Notes: generated by a model from the letters alone, not told the origin. DNA of 64,000 nucleotides from Armigeres subalbatus (GCF_024139115.2 NC_085141.1:392570632-392634631); one strand, 5' to 3'. Shown: positions 12,382 through 24,900, counted from the stretch's first letter. Made by a program: numbers and translations.

Positions 12382-12664
12382 ATATGCTCAGATACTGCTG
12401 CGTGGTCGTTTCGAATGTGTCCCAAGTGATACCGCGGAAGCGCGTTCGCTCTTTGGCCGTCCCGTAGTCCGGATGCAGCAGCGGTGCCTGATGACCGGCC
12501 TCGTTCGGATCGCCGGTCTTGCAGAAATTGGTCACAAAATTAAGCACGGCCTCGTTCACTCCCATATCTTGGCGGGTGAAGTTCTGCCCGAACCACGGCC
12601 CTCCCTGGACCAACGTAAGGCCCAGCACGTACGGCAGGTCCTCACCGCGGATGCTGCCCAGTCG
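12382..12664 (-). CDS. Neuroligin-family gene, late esterase-like exon
   Basis: The exon encodes RLGSIRGEDLPYVLGLTLVQ, then GGPWFGQNFTRQDMGVNEAV, LNFVTNFCKTGDPNEAG and, near its end, ITWDTFETTTQQYLSI. This matches the neuroligin end of the cholinesterase-like domain: xGEDLPYxxG, the xxNFxxTGxPN motif and the WxxxxxxxxxYLxI strand. The His of the esterase HGxE motif is Arg here, so a second catalytic residue is missing, consistent with a non-enzymatic protein. It follows the previous exon after an 83-bp intron with a gcag acceptor at 12665-12668 and ends at a gtgagt donor at 12376-12381 with one base of a split codon. The transmembrane and cytoplasmic exons were not found in 1-12375 and probably lie beyond the window. 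Confidence 0.9.
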
Positions 12665-12747
12665 CTGCGGATGAAACGAAAGTGCCCACCGGAAATGGAA
12701 ATCAATTCAATGGTTAATCATTGCTAACAACCGCACGGTCAACTCAC

Positions 12748-12886
12748 CTGTGGATACTCGGTCTCCTTGGTCTGGTAGGCGAAATGGAACATGTACGTTT
12801 TGGCTCCACGGCGGGCGTGCAGATAGGCCACTTTTATCAGCGGGGCTACCGTATGACCATCGCTCAGCGCTTCCATTGTCGAGTCC
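12748..12886 (-). CDS. Neuroligin-family gene, exon after the giant intron
   Basis: The exon encodes DSTMEALSDGHTVAPLIK, VAYLHARRGAKTYMFHF and AYQTKETEYPQ. It continues the HPINIRD motif of the 51.7-kb exon and corresponds to the neuroligin region with ALxDxxxVAPL, LHA and the YxFxYQTK strand. Its acceptor is ccacag (ctg at 12887-12889 on the plus strand) and its donor is gtgagt at 12742-12747. The first G completes an arginine codon begun 38.8 kb upstream and the exon ends in phase 0. Frame, phase and protein order agree with one continuous gene, not two separate copies. Confidence 0.9.
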
Positions 12887-12889
12887 CTG

Positions 12890-13544
12890 TGGACGAGTGG
12901 AAATTCGAAAAGCGAAGTCAGATGAGAAATGACAACTCTAATAAATATCAATCTGAAGTCGGGTTGGGGGGAATTCGAAATTCAAATTATGTGCCGGTCG
13001 GTATTGACTGATTTCTTTGTTTTTTTTTCGTTGCATGTTTATTGGATACTGTTCCGAAATAAATGGGAGAGCGTGGGTATTAGGCGTGGGAGAAAAAAGT
13101 ATCGATCAGGCGTCAAAAATATTGAACAGATTTAGTTGACGCATAAACAAAATAATGACGGATGTTTGAATGATAAACTTATTAATCAATCAAACTTCAA
13201 AACATGACGAGGAACTGGGAAATAATTCACGAGATTTTGTCTAATCGGATATATCAGTAACTGGTCATGAATTAAATAATAACTGTTTTAGATTAGATGA
13301 GACAGAAAGATGTAACAGGGCAACCATATTTTAATACAATATTTTTCAATAAGGTCTCCATATAAAATCGGCGTAATATGAATCATTTGAATCAAAACAG
13401 TAAAAATTCTATGGATGCAATGTTAGCCTTGAATAAACATAAGATGATCATGAATGTGCATTGTTCGGATGTAGGAAGTTTGATCTCCAACATTTAAAGT
13501 AACATATGAGAATCAGATGAAGAGGCCCCATAATGGCGTTCCAG
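12890..13544. other. Intron sequence without recognised features
   Basis: AT-rich sequence directly upstream of the 12.9-kb exon on the minus strand. Nothing supported. Confidence 0.4.
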
Positions 13545-13795
13545 AGGTAAAAATCAAGACCATGCTAGGGGTGGCTGGGTTCGATTCCCGGTGCCGGTCT
13601 AGGCAATTTTCGGTTTGGAAATTGTCTCGGCTTCCCTGGGCATAAAAATATCATCATGTTAGCCTCATGACGAATGCAGAAGTGGTAACATGGCTTAGAA
13701 ACCTTGCAGTTAATAACTGTGGAAGTGCTTGATGAACACTAAGCTGCGAGGCGGCAATGCCCCAGTGGGGGACATGCCAATGAAGAAGAAAAATG
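13545..13795 (+). mobile_element. Feilai-like tRNA-derived SINE
   Basis: Carries an exact RNA polymerase III B-box GGTTCGATTCC at 13578-13588. This is followed by the characteristic run ccggtgccggtctaggcaat, ttggaaattgtctcgg, cttccctgggcataaaa and aagctgcgaggcggc, ending in an A/G-rich tail. From memory this matches the Feilai SINE of Aedes. The tRNA-like A-box region at the 5' end is degraded. Confidence 0.85.
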
Positions 13796-14289
13796 GCAAG
13801 ATGACATCAGCTAGTTATGTTTTTGTACATCCTATATATACTAGGACGAGAACGATTGATCAATTTTATCCTTTGAAAAAGGCAACATCTAATGGTCGAA
13901 ACAGGGTCGAGCAGAATAAAACGTTAACCGTTTAATGGTTTTTAAGACTGGGATAGATGCAATTCCGACGATTTTCCTTCATGTTCTGGAAAAAAATATG
14001 TAAATATTGAAAATGAAATGCGTGAGTTACAACGATACAGGTGTCGAAGATATCAGAAGAATCGGAATTGTGAGAAGTGGATTAGGAAAAAAATGCAAAT
14101 GCTTCTGATTTTTTTCTATGAATGAATCGAATAGCCTTTTGAACGCATCGTTCGATTTGTTTCTTGAATATGTGAGGCAAAGAGCAACCGTAACGCCATG
14201 CCTAGAATGAAATAGAAATATCTAAAACTAATCTGAACAGTTTTGAGTGTCTTCAGTTGAGAACTTTGCAGTCATACAGTTAACGGTAC
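13796..14289. other. Intron sequence without recognised features
   Basis: No coding or repeat structure supported. Confidence 0.35.
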
Positions 14290-16244
14290 CATTCTCATTA
14301 ATATTCCTTAAATTGTGATTCTCAATGGCTTTGAAGAAAAATCAGAAGGGTTGTGTACAAGGCACGACCACCCGAAGTAAACTACGCAAAACCTTTTGGT
14401 GCGATGATAATTCTAGCATAATGTAATTAATACGATTTTGAACGCTACAGACACATCCACGCGAATGAATTTATTGCAGCGTTTCCTTCCGACGCATGCT
14501 TGTGATTCCATTCGCCGATTTTTCTACCATCGTCAAGATGGTAGAAAAATTCGTCTCGGGTCAACTTCCGTTTGTATTAAACTGTGGTTCTGAAACGAAC
14601 AAAATAATTTTGAATAATATGCATGTCCAATTACTAAAAGCAACAAAACCTAAGACAGAGATGTCGCTGTTTTCTGCTGCGGAAGAACCGCTACCGAACG
14701 CCGTCGACCGAAATCTCCTTGAAATCTCGAACAAAAATTACGAGTGCGGGTGACACAAGGCCTTTTTATGCACAAAGAAAAAGAAAGCGGTCGGTCTGCC
14801 CAAAGCGAACCGAGTTCCTGGAAATCCGGAAGAAGGCTTCCACCAGAAACCTTCCGAAGAAGAACCGTGCTCCTGTAGTCAACGAGGTGAACAATCCGGC
14901 GATCGCGGCTCCCCGTCGAGCGATTTCAATCCCACCGTTACAACCGCACAAGCGATTGGCAGCAGCAGCTGCGTCGGTTCAAGCGAATGTCGCGTCGAAT
15001 GAATAAAATCCATCCAGCACCGCCGGCTCCATCCTCCAGCGAATGGCCCCCGCCCCTCGTGCTAGATTCCGCCGACATGAAGATGAGCATCCTCTACTCC
15101 CAGTTCCGCTCTACACCAACTTGCGGCTCGCCTTCGAAGCTGCAAATTCCGGTTCGACCAGATCTATACTATGGGTCTTTTCGTCATTTAAAATGGCTAC
15201 TAGGTTGGGTCTGGTGAACTGGAACACTTGCTCGCCCAAGAGCAAAATCGTCGAGCTCAGCGATTTCCTTCAGGAAAAGGAGGTTGACGCGGCTTTCATC
15301 ACCGAAACCTACCTGAAGCCCGAGGTAAGTGCAACAATTCCAAGTGTTAGGCTGGTGAGGTTCTATCGAACAAGCTCCAGAGGGGGGGGGGGGGTTGGGC
15401 TGGCAATCGCCCTGCGAAGCAACATCGCCTGCCGCCTGCTACCGGACTTCAAACTCAAATTTATCGAAGCCGTTGGAGTGGAAGTCACCACTTTCATCGT
15501 GGCTTACTGTCCTACATAAGCCAAAGTCGACGATGGCACGTCGGCCGAGCTACGAAGGGATATAGTCAAGCTCACTCGGCGGCAGGGGCAGTTCATCATC
15601 GCCGGAGACCTGAACGCAAAGCACAAATCGTGGGGAAACATGGTCTCAAACCGGAACGGAGTCGTCTGGTCCAACGACGAACTAGAGGGCCACTACACCA
15701 TCCTGAGCCCTGACAGCCCTACCCGGTTGACATGGTCCGGGGCTCATGCAACGCTCGACATCTTCATCATAAACATGCATGATCACGTCTCCCAGCCGGT
15801 CGTCTTCCAGGAGCTCAGCTCGGACCTCTATCTGGTGGTGGCGAAAGTTGGAACTTCGGCACGAGCTAACCCGGCGAAACCATCATCGAGTCGACTGGGG
15901 CTGGTTCCAAAGGTGCGTGGACAACAACGTCGACTACGAAGCGCGGCCGGCAACGCCTGAAGCAATCGATCGGCAGCTGCGTTCCATCGAGGAGGCGATC
16001 TCGGTGGTCCGTAAACAACATGTACCGACGGCTCGGCAGGTAAGCAACACATTAACCATCGATACACTCACCAAAGATTTGATTCGATTGCGGAATGTCA
16101 CTCGCAGGCAGTTTCAGCGTATGGGACTGCCAGAGCTTAAGGTACGCTGCAAACGAATCACAAAAATTATCAAGGCCAGAATGGTGGACCTCAATAATAA
16201 CGATTACTCCAATAAGATCAAAACTCTCCCATATTATGCTAAAC
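14290..16244 (+). pseudogene. Jockey-like LINE copy A (ORF1 remnant plus endonuclease), broken
   Basis: After a 5' part shared with copy B, remnants of ORF1 (about 14496-15006) lead into an apurinic-type endonuclease from 15187. Recognisable pieces are LGLVNWNTCSPKSKIVEL, AAFITETYLKPE, GVGLAIALRSNIACRLLP, GDLNAKHKSWG and TLDIFI. The frame is broken at the stop near 15519 and again near 15960. The SSDHY catalytic motif reads SSDLY, so the His is lost. A run of 12 G near 15382 probably shifted the frame. Sequence homologous to copy B stops at 16244, where a hAT end begins. No reverse transcriptase follows. Jockey clade is my best guess from motif style. Confidence 0.8.
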
Positions 16245-16740
16245 CAGGGCTGCCGGATGCGGCCCTCGGCTCCATTTTTTGTGGCCCGCACGCCGTGGTA
16301 GAAAATACTTCATAACCGGCCCACAAGTTTATCAATGTGGCTCGAGTAGCTTCTTTTTTATAACTTATTAATAAATACTGCAGGATATCAAAGGTTTAAA
16401 AAAAGGTCCGGTAATCGAGCTCTTCAGTTTATCTGTTCCAATAATGGCTTTTATTCTTATTTGAAACAAAATATAATATTTTACATATTTTAAAATGGCT
16501 GGGTTAAGTGACCCGAGTTACCCAATGAAACAAAAGGTTTACGTGGAACACCGCGTTTTCACGTTTACCAAAGGAAAGCCGGTTTGCTTAATTTGTTCAG
16601 AAAGTATTGCTGTGTTGAAGGAATATGTTCTGAAACGACGATATGAAAACAAGCATCCTACGAAATTCTGTATTTACACTAAACTAGGAAGATAACAAAT
16701 GTTAAGGGAGCTTCAAAAATAAGGTGCTCATTTAATTTAA
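16245..16740 (+). mobile_element. hAT transposon 5' fragment with zinc-finger N-terminus
   Basis: Begins CAGGGCTGCCGGATGCGGCC, a typical outer end of hAT elements related to GTF2IRD2/ZBED-type transposases. It sits exactly where copy A of the Jockey-like LINE stops. A 66-codon frame at 16495-16695 encodes a start with SDPSYPMKQKVYVEHRVFTF, then KGKPVCLICSESIAVLKEY and YENKHPTKF. In relatives I know this is a BED-like C-x2-C...H-x4-H finger. Here the first His of RHYExxH is Arg (RRYENKH). The frame then ends and the transposase core is absent, so the element is dead and truncated. No right end was found. Confidence 0.65.
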
Positions 16741-17029
16741 AATTCCATTATTGATTCAAATTATTGGTGGAACAGTGGATTATCGAAGCAACAAACTCTC
16801 TTCACTGTGACAAACATGAAGCCGGAAAATGCAGTACGGCTCAATTTGAAATTCTGGTCAAACGAATGAAACTGATCTAGGACGGAGCGCATCGGCTATT
16901 GTTGGCATCGTGTGCCCTAAGGAAAAGTCTCCTTCAGTAGCATTAGCTTCGGAGCACGGTGAGTAGAAGTTCTTGCTGAAAATTTGAAAATTACGTTATG
17001 TGGAAAAGCCGCCTGCTTCAAACTCTACT
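16741..17029. other. Sequence without recognised features
   Basis: May be further hAT interior, but no protein similarity was visible. Confidence 0.3.
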
Positions 17030-17037
17030 CTCTCGCA

Positions 17038-17164
17038 CAGTGGCGTAGCCACGGGGTGGTTTTGGGTACAAAACCCCCCAGGAGACAACATTTTCAGAAG
17101 AAATTTTTTCTTTCGAAAAAAATGTTCAGAAAACCCCCAGACCAATTTTCTGGCTACGCCACTG
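17038..17164. mobile_element. hAT-like MITE, 127 bp, exact 8-bp TSD
   Basis: Ends CAGTGGCGTAGCCA and TGGCTACGCCACTG are exact inverted repeats. They are flanked by identical 8-bp copies of ctctcgca at 17030-17037 and 17165-17172. Too short to code. Confidence 0.93.
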
Positions 17165-17319
17165 CTCTCGCAATCAATGACCATACTCATGTAGAAAACA
17201 TGGTGCAGGTAGCTGTCTGCATAAGGGTAGTTGTTGATCGTCTTTAAATCACAGAGGAATCGGCAGCTTTGCTCCCAATGAGTGGAACGAATACCGGAAA
17301 AGACCTGAGAGGAGACGTT

Positions 17320-18320
17320 TCTACGAATTCCATAGAGTCAAGGTCTGTGGATCAACCTCCATAATGGAGGCAGTTATTTGAAAATAAACAAGTTGGGTGA
17401 CCCCTTCTAGACATATGTTTGTATTCCAAGTAGATCTTGATGTTGTCATTGATACCAGGTAGTCTAGAAACTCCATAGAGTCAAGGTCTCTTGATCAACC
17501 TTCGTAATGGAGACAGTTATTTGAGAATAAACAAGTTATGTGACCCCTTCTTGGTATATATTTGTATTTCAAGTAGTTCTTGTTGTTCTCATGGGCTCCA
17601 GGTAGTCTACGACCTCCATAGAGTCAAGCAGAGGAGAATAAAAAAGTCAGGAGACGCCTTCTAGGTATATGCTTGTATTTCATGCAGTTCTTGTTGTTGT
17701 CGTGAGTTATAGGTAGTCTACGAACTCCATAGAGTCAAATACTACAGATCAACTTCCGTAATAGAGACAGTTATCGAAGAGTGCACAAGTTGTGTGACGC
17801 CTTCCTGTTATATTTTTGCATTCCAAGTAGCTCTTGTTGCTGTCATTGGTTCCAAGGAGTCTACAATCTCCAAGGAGTCAAGGTATGTTGATCATCCTCA
17901 ATAATGGGACAGTTATTGAAGAATAAATAAGTTGTAGCCTCGGGCTGAAAGTCTCGATAATAAAGACAAAAAAAAATAAAACAAAAACAAAAAGTTGTAT
18001 GACTCCTTCTAGGTATATGTTTGTATTCCAAGTAGTTCTTTTTGCTGCTTTGGGAACCAGATACAAACTCCAAGAGTCAAGGTCTGTGGATCAATCTCCA
18101 TAATGGAGACAGATATCAAAGTGTGCACAAGTTGTGTGACCCCTTCTTGGTATATTTTTGTATTCCAAGTAGTTTTTGTTGGTGTCATGGGCTTCAGTTT
18201 TTCTTCGAACTCTAAGGGTCAAGTTCTCTGGATCAAGTTCCGAAATGGAGGCAGTTTTTTAAAGAATAAACAAGTTGTGTGACCCCTTCCTTATATATGT
18301 ATATGTATTTTAAATTAAGC
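17320..18320 (+). repeat. Satellite array 1, about 143-bp units
   Basis: About seven diverged units share catagagtcaaggtctgtgg, aatggagacagttatt, aataaacaagttgtgtgacc, ccttctaggtatatgtttgt and attccaagtagttcttgttg. Intervals between starts are near 143 bp, with some deletions. A tail-like segment agcctcgggctgaaagtctc plus an A-rich run is embedded near 17936-17995. The same array recurs at 25.96-27.34 kb. Confidence 0.9.
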
Positions 18321-19339
18321 CGAATTTCTATTTTTTCGGAATCCCATAAATCTCGTCCACACTCATGGGAGCAGAATTTGCAGACAAGTTCCTGATGTGT
18401 GAACTAGCCTTAAAGTACGTGGGGACCTCAGATCTAGCCTATAATCCGACCAAATTTTCCCTGGTCTGTCCCTGCGCTTCATTTTAGTAACGTTGAAGCG
18501 TAGTCTGATTTTAAGGAAATACTTGTCTACTAAGTTACTAATTCCATTCAATCCACTAATGAGATTGGCCAAATTTTAATGCTTCCGGAATAAGCACTGA
18601 ACTGAAAAGTCGATCAATGGAAAATACAAAACGGCACAGATAGCATTCTTTTAAAAGCAACACTAATAGGGGCAGATGCCCCAAAAGGCCCCCCGAGGCA
18701 AATGCCTTTTGGATATTACCTCATATTTACCGTATTTGGCATGGCCGTAACGAAACTAGACCTGAAATTATGTAGGTTAGGCGAAAAAAGTGTCAAAATA
18801 ACTTTGCGAGACGATGATTATAGAAACATTCCCAGGGTAATAGTATCCACTGCCACCCTTATAGCAGGTTCCAGGGGCCTTCGAGGAGGGGCCGGTTTTT
18901 ATACCATCTGGAACCATGCATATTTGGGTGTTAAAATTCATCTTTTCCCAAGACGATAAATATAAAATCTATAATAAAGATACATATTGATGACCGCCAG
19001 ACTCACTGGCCAATTTGTAACAGGTTCCGGGTGTTCTGCGAAAGTGACATTTGTACAGGGTGTATGGCCAATGCCGTACCGTTTTCACGAAAATGACCAT
19101 ATCGTTGTGTATTCCTGATGGATTTTCAATCCGCAGCCAGCGTTGATCAGTATATTAGTTCTAGTTTCAGGGATAAGCATGAAACATGATGAACGTAAAC
19201 GTCACATAAAATGACAAGCCGAAGAAATGCATTTTTAACATAGCCTTGGAAACCCGGAACATCTCCGGTGGCCAAGGGCCAATCTGAGGTTATGCATAGG
19301 GATAGTATACTAGAAGAGTTCCCGCGTCCGATGGTCCCA
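18321..19339 (+). repeat. Segmental duplication, copy 1 tail
   Basis: Nearly identical to about 27345-28628, including the short frame encoding GRGLR-like residues at 18702-18959. The similarity runs through taggttaggcgaaaaaagtg and ggccaagggccaatctgagg, then stops at gatggtccca, where the minus-strand LINE begins. No gene is supported. The shared frame is probably incidental. Confidence 0.9.
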
Positions 19340-21975
19340 TTCATTTATTTAGTTAACATCTAAACAGATAACACTGAATCAACAATTTGACGCCACAATG
19401 CACGGTTCGAGGCCGCATCTCTCCATCCTCGGATACGCCCCACGCTCGCCAAGTCGTTCTGCACCTGGTCTGCCCATCTCGCTCGTTGCGCTCCACGCCG
19501 TCTCGTACCTGCCGAATCGGAAGCGAACACCATCTTTGCAGGGTTGCTGTCCGGCATTCTTGCAACATGTCCTGCCCATCGTACCCTTCCGGCTTTAGCT
19601 ACCTTCTGGATACTGGGTTCGCCGTAGAGTTGGGCGAGCTCATGGTTCATTCTTCGCCGCCACACACCGTCTTCTTGCACACCGCCAAAGATGGTCCTAA
19701 GCACCCGTCTCTCGAATACTCCGAGTGCTTGCAAGTCCTCCTCGAGCATTGTCCATGTTTCATGTCCGTAGAGGACAACCGGTCTTATTAACGTCTTGTA
19801 CATGACACATTTGGGTCGGTGGCGAATCTTTTTCGACCGCAGTTTCTTCTGGAGCCCATAGTAGGCCCGACTTCCACAGATGATGCGCCTTCGTATTTCA
19901 CGACTAACGTTGTTATCAGCAGTTAGCAAGGATCCGAGGTAGACGAATTCTTCGACCACCTCGAAGGTATCCCCGTCTATCGTAACACTGCTTCCCAGGC
20001 GGGCCCTGTCGCGCTCGGTTCCGCCCACAAGCATGTACTTTGTCTTTGACGCATTCACCACCAGTCCAACTTTTGTTGCTTCACGTTTCAGGCGGGTGTA
20101 CAGTTCTGCCACCTTTGCAAATGTTCGGCCGACAATGTCCATGTCATCCGCGAAGCAAATAAATTGACTGGATCTGTTGAAAATCGTACCCCGGCTGTTA
20201 CAGCCGGCTCTCCGCATAACACCTTCTAGCGCAATGTTGAACAACAGGCACGAAAGTCCATCACCTTGTCTTAGTCCCCGGCGCGATTCGAACGAACTGG
20301 AGTGTTCGCCCGAAATCTTCACACAGTTTTGCACACCATCCACCGTTGCTTTGATCAGTCTGGTAAGCTTCCCAGGAAGCTGTTCTCGTCCATAATTTTC
20401 CATAGCTCTACGCGGTCTATACTGTCGTATGCCGCCTTGAAATCAACGAACAGATGGTGCGTTGGGACCTGGTATTCACGGCATTTCTGAAGGATTTGCC
20501 GTACAGTAAAGATCTGGTCCGTTGTCGAGCGGCCGTCAACGAAGCCGGCTTGATAACTTCCAACAAACTCGTTCACTAATGGTGACAGACGACGGAAGAT
20601 GATCTGGGATATCACTTTGTAGGCGGCATTAAGGATGGTGATCGCTCGAAAGTTCTCACACTCCAGTTTGTCGCCTTTCTTGTAGATGGGGCATATAACC
20701 CCTTCCTTCCACTCCTCCGGTAGCTGTTCGGTTTCCCAGATTCTGACTATCAGTTTGTGCAGGCAAGTGGCCAGCTTTTCCGGGCCCATCTTGATGAGCT
20801 CAGCTCCGATACCATCCTTACCAGCGGCTTTGTTGGTCTTTAGCTGTTGAATGGCATCCTTAACTTCCCTCAAGGTGGGGGCTGGTTGGCTTCCATCGTC
20901 CGCTGAACTGACGTAGTCATCTCCTCCGCTGCCTTGACTTTCACTGCCTGTACTCTCAGCGCCATTCAGATGTTCCTCGTAGTGCTGCTTCCACCTTTCG
21001 ATCACCACACGTTCGTCCGTCAAGATGCTCCCATCCTTATCCCGGCACATTTCGGCTCGCGGCACGAAGCCTTTGCGGGATGCGTTGAGCTTCTGGTAGA
21101 ACTTGCGTGTTTCTTGAGAACGGCACAGCTGTTCCATCTCATCGCACTCCGCTTCTTCCAGGCGGCGTTTCTTCTCCTGAAAAGGCGGGTCTGCTGTCTC
21201 CGCTTCCGTCTATAACGTTCCACGTTCTGCCGGGTACCTTGCTGCAGCGCGACCGCCCGCGCTGCGTCATTCTCCTCCAGAATCTGTCTGCACTCTTCGT
21301 CGAACCAATCGTTCCGTCGACCTCGACCCATATACCCGACGTTGTTCTCCGCTGCGTCGTTAATGGCTGCTTTGACTGTATTCCAGCAGTCCTCAAGAGG
21401 GGCCCCATCGAGCTCACCCTCTTCCGGCAACGCTGCCTCGAGATGCTGCGCGTATGCAGTGGCGACATCAGGTTGCTTCAGTCGCTCTAGGTCGTACCGC
21501 GGCGGTCGTCGGTACCGTACATTGTTGATGACGGATAGTTTTGGGCGCAGTTTAACCATCACCAGATAGTGGTCAGAGTCGATGTTAGCGCCACGATATG
21601 TCCTGACGTCGATAATGTCGGAGAAGTGCCGTCCATCAATCAGAACGTGGTCGATTTGTGATTCTGTCTGCAGTGGTGATCTCCAGGTGTACCGATACGG
21701 GAGGCTGTGTTGGAAGTAGGTGCTGCGAATGGCCATATTCTTGGAGGCGGCGAAATCAATTAGTCGTAGGCCGTTTTCGTTCGTCAGCCGGTGAGCGCTG
21801 AACTTTCCAATAGTCGGTCTAAACTCCTCCTCTTGGCCAACCTGAGCGTTCAAATCTCCTATGATGATTTTGACGTCGTGGCTTGGGCAGCTGTCGTACT
21901 CACGTTCCAGCTACGCGTAGAATGCGTCCTTATCATCATCAGTGCTTCCGGAGTGTGGGCTATGCACGTTGATTA
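19340..21975 (-). pseudogene. LINE retrotransposon (endonuclease plus reverse transcriptase), 5'-truncated and frameshifted
   Basis: Read on the minus strand, the 5' part has the end of an endonuclease with GDLNAQVGQEEEF, SQIDHVLIDGRHFSDII and DSDHY. A linker follows, then a reverse transcriptase: NKAAGKDGIGAELIKMG, CPIYKKGD, NFRAITILNAAYK, GFVDGRSTTDQIF, FVDFKAAYDSIDR, GLRQGDGLS and the catalytic FADD in FICFADDMDIVG (about 20131-20166). The C-terminal part has YLGSLLTADN and RAGRVRWAGHVARM-like features. Frames break near 21137-21180 and 20355-20403, and a stop interrupts near 21912, so it is not active. The 3' end is about 19340. The 5' end abuts Jockey-like copy B. It may be RTE- or I-like; clade not settled. 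Confidence 0.9.
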
Positions 21976-21977
21976 TG

Positions 21978-24900
21978 CCATTCTCATTAATATTCCTTAA
22001 ATTGTGATTCTCAATGGCATTGAAGAAAAATCAGAAGGGTTGTGTACAAGGCACGACCACCCGTCGTATACTACGCAAAATCTGACAAATGATAATTCTA
22101 GCATAATGTAATTAATACGATTTTGAACGCTACAGACACATCCACGCGAATAAATTTATTGCAGCGTTTCCTTCCGACGCATGCTTGCGATCCCATTACG
22201 GACGCCGATTTTTCTACCATCGTCAACGTCTCAGATCAACTTCCGTTTGTATTAAACTGTGGTTCTGAAACGAACAAAATAATTTTGAATAATATGCATG
22301 TCCAATTACTAAAAGCAACAAAACCTAAGACAGAGATGACGCTGTTTTCTGCTGCGGAAGAACCGCTACCGAACGCCGTCAACCGACCTCCTTGAAATCT
22401 CGAACAAAAATGACGAGCGCGGGCGACACAAGGTCTTTTTTTATGCACAAAGAAAAAGAAAGCGGTCGGTCTGCCCAAAGCGAACCGAGTTCCTGAAAAT
22501 CCGGAAGAAAACTTCCACCAGAAACCTTCCGAAGAAGAACCGTGCTCCTGTAGTCAACGAGGTGAACAATCGGGCCATCGCGGCTCTCCGTCGAGCGATT
22601 TCAATCCTCCCACCGTTACAACCGCACAAGCGATTGGCAGCAGTAGCTGCGTCGGTTCAAGCTCCAGCACCGCCGGCTCCATCCTCCAGCGAATGGCCCC
22701 CGCTCCCTCCTGCTGGATTCCGCCGACATCAAGATGAGTATCCTCTACCCCCGGAGGATTCCGTTCCGCTCTACACCAACTTGCGGCTCGCCTTCGAAGC
22801 TGCAAATCCCGGTTCGACCAGATCTATACTATGGGTCTTTTCGTCATTTAAAATGGCCACTAGGTAGGGTCTCGTAAATTGGAACGCTTGCTCGCCCAAG
22901 AGCAAAATCGTCAAGCTCAGCGATTTCCTTCAGGAGAAGGAGGTTGACGCGGTTTTCATCACCGAAACCTACCTGATGCCCGAGGTATGTGCAATTCCGA
23001 ATTGTAGGCTGGTGAGGTTCGATCGAAAAGGCCCAAGGGGGGAGGAGTGGCAATCGCCTTGCGAAGCAACATCGCCTGCCGCCTGCTGCCGGACTTCAAA
23101 CTCAAATTTATCGAAGCCGTTGGAGTGGAAGTCAAAGCCAAAGTCGACGATGGCACGTCAGCCGAGCTATGAAGGGATATAGTCAAGCTCACTCGACGGC
23201 ACTCGAAAACTCGAACGCAAAGCACCAATCGGGGAAAATACCGTCTCAAATCGGAACGGAGTCGTCTTGTCACGAACTAGAGAGCCCTGACAGCTCTACC
23301 CGAGGGACACGGTCCGGGGCCCACGGGACACGCTCGACATCTTCATCATGAACATGCACGACCACGTCTCCCAGCCGGTCGTCTTCCAGCAGCGCAGCTC
23401 GGACCACTATCCGGTGGTGGCGGAAGTTGGAACTTCAGTGAATCGGCACGAGCTAACGCGGCAAAACTATCATCGAGTCGACTGGGGCCGGTTGCAAAGA
23501 TGCGTGGACAACAACGTCGACTACAAGGCGCGGCCGGTAACGCGTGAAACAATCGATCGGCAGCTGCGTTCCATTGAGGAGGCGATCTCGGTGGCCCGTG
23601 ATCAACATGTACCGACGGCTCGGCAGGTAAGCAACACTTTAACCATCGATACACTCACCAAATATTTGATTCGATTGGGGAATATCACTCTCAGGCAGTT
23701 TCAGTGTACGGGACTGTCTGAGCTTAAGGTACGCTGCAATGGAATCACAAAAATGATCACGACCAGAATGGTGGATCTCAAAAATAACGATTTCTCCAAT
23801 AGGATCAAAACTTTCCCATATTATACTAAACCGTTCTGGAAAATGACCAAAATACTAAAATACAAGCCTATTCGGCCCATTCCACCTTTGATTCCACCGC
23901 TGAAATAGGTCGTCACTTCGTCAGTTCACACAATCTTGGGCAGAACATCGTCAGTCCACACGAAGCAGAAGCCAATGAGCATGCACACATCAAGTTGATT
24001 CCCAATGTACTTTCGGAGAAGTTGGATATCTCAGCTGGCGAATTGACGAATCGAAGAACATGAAGGCCCCAGTCTTCGACAGCATCCTGAATCTCGAGCT
24101 CAAACACACGAGTGCTCCGTTCTTTGAGCACCTCTAGCTTATCTTTAATAAGTGCCTCTGGCTCAGTTACTTCCCATCGTCCTGGAAGTCAGCGAGAGTC
24201 ATCGCCGGAAGCCCTGGAAGGATCCTTCCTCCCCCAAAAGTTATCGTCCCATCAGCCTTCTCTGAGGATTATCCAAGCTTTTCGAAAAAGCTATTCATCA
24301 CCGGTTATTTGAGTCTGCAGAAAATCTCAACATCTTGCTCGAGGAACAGTTTGGTTTCCGACGCGGTCGATCAACCGTTCACCAACTGACCCGAATTACC
24401 AACGTCCTCAGACGGAACAAGTTTTCAAAAACCTCCGTAAATGGCCTTACTCGATGACAAGAAGACGTTTGACAATGTTTGGCATGATGGCCTGGTGTAC
24501 ATACTACTACGCTACAATCTTCCCAGCTACCTGGTGAAAATCAACAATTACCTGTCGGCAACGACATTCCGGATCTCAATCAGTGGAGCGAATTTCAATG
24601 CGCACAAAATCGTCTTGCCCAGGCGTCCCCCAGGGCAGTACCCTCGGGCCCCTGCTTTTCCATCTGTTCACCTCCGACATGCCAGAACCTCCAGAAGACG
24701 GCATTCTGTCTATGTTCGCAGAGTAATCAGAGTGCTAGTGACAAAACTTCAACAAGGCCTGGATGCCCTGACAGAGTACTTCCCCAGCTGGAAGATCTGT
24801 ATCAACGCGGCGAAGACCTAGGTCATCATTTTCCGCTACTCTAAATCCCCTTAACATGTTCCGCCTGGGGACTGTAAAATCATCCTCAATGGTATGACTG

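Noticed and set aside
18702..18959. 85-codon frame conserved in both duplicate copies
   Set aside because: The copies are near-identical at DNA level, so an open frame in both is not independent evidence for coding.
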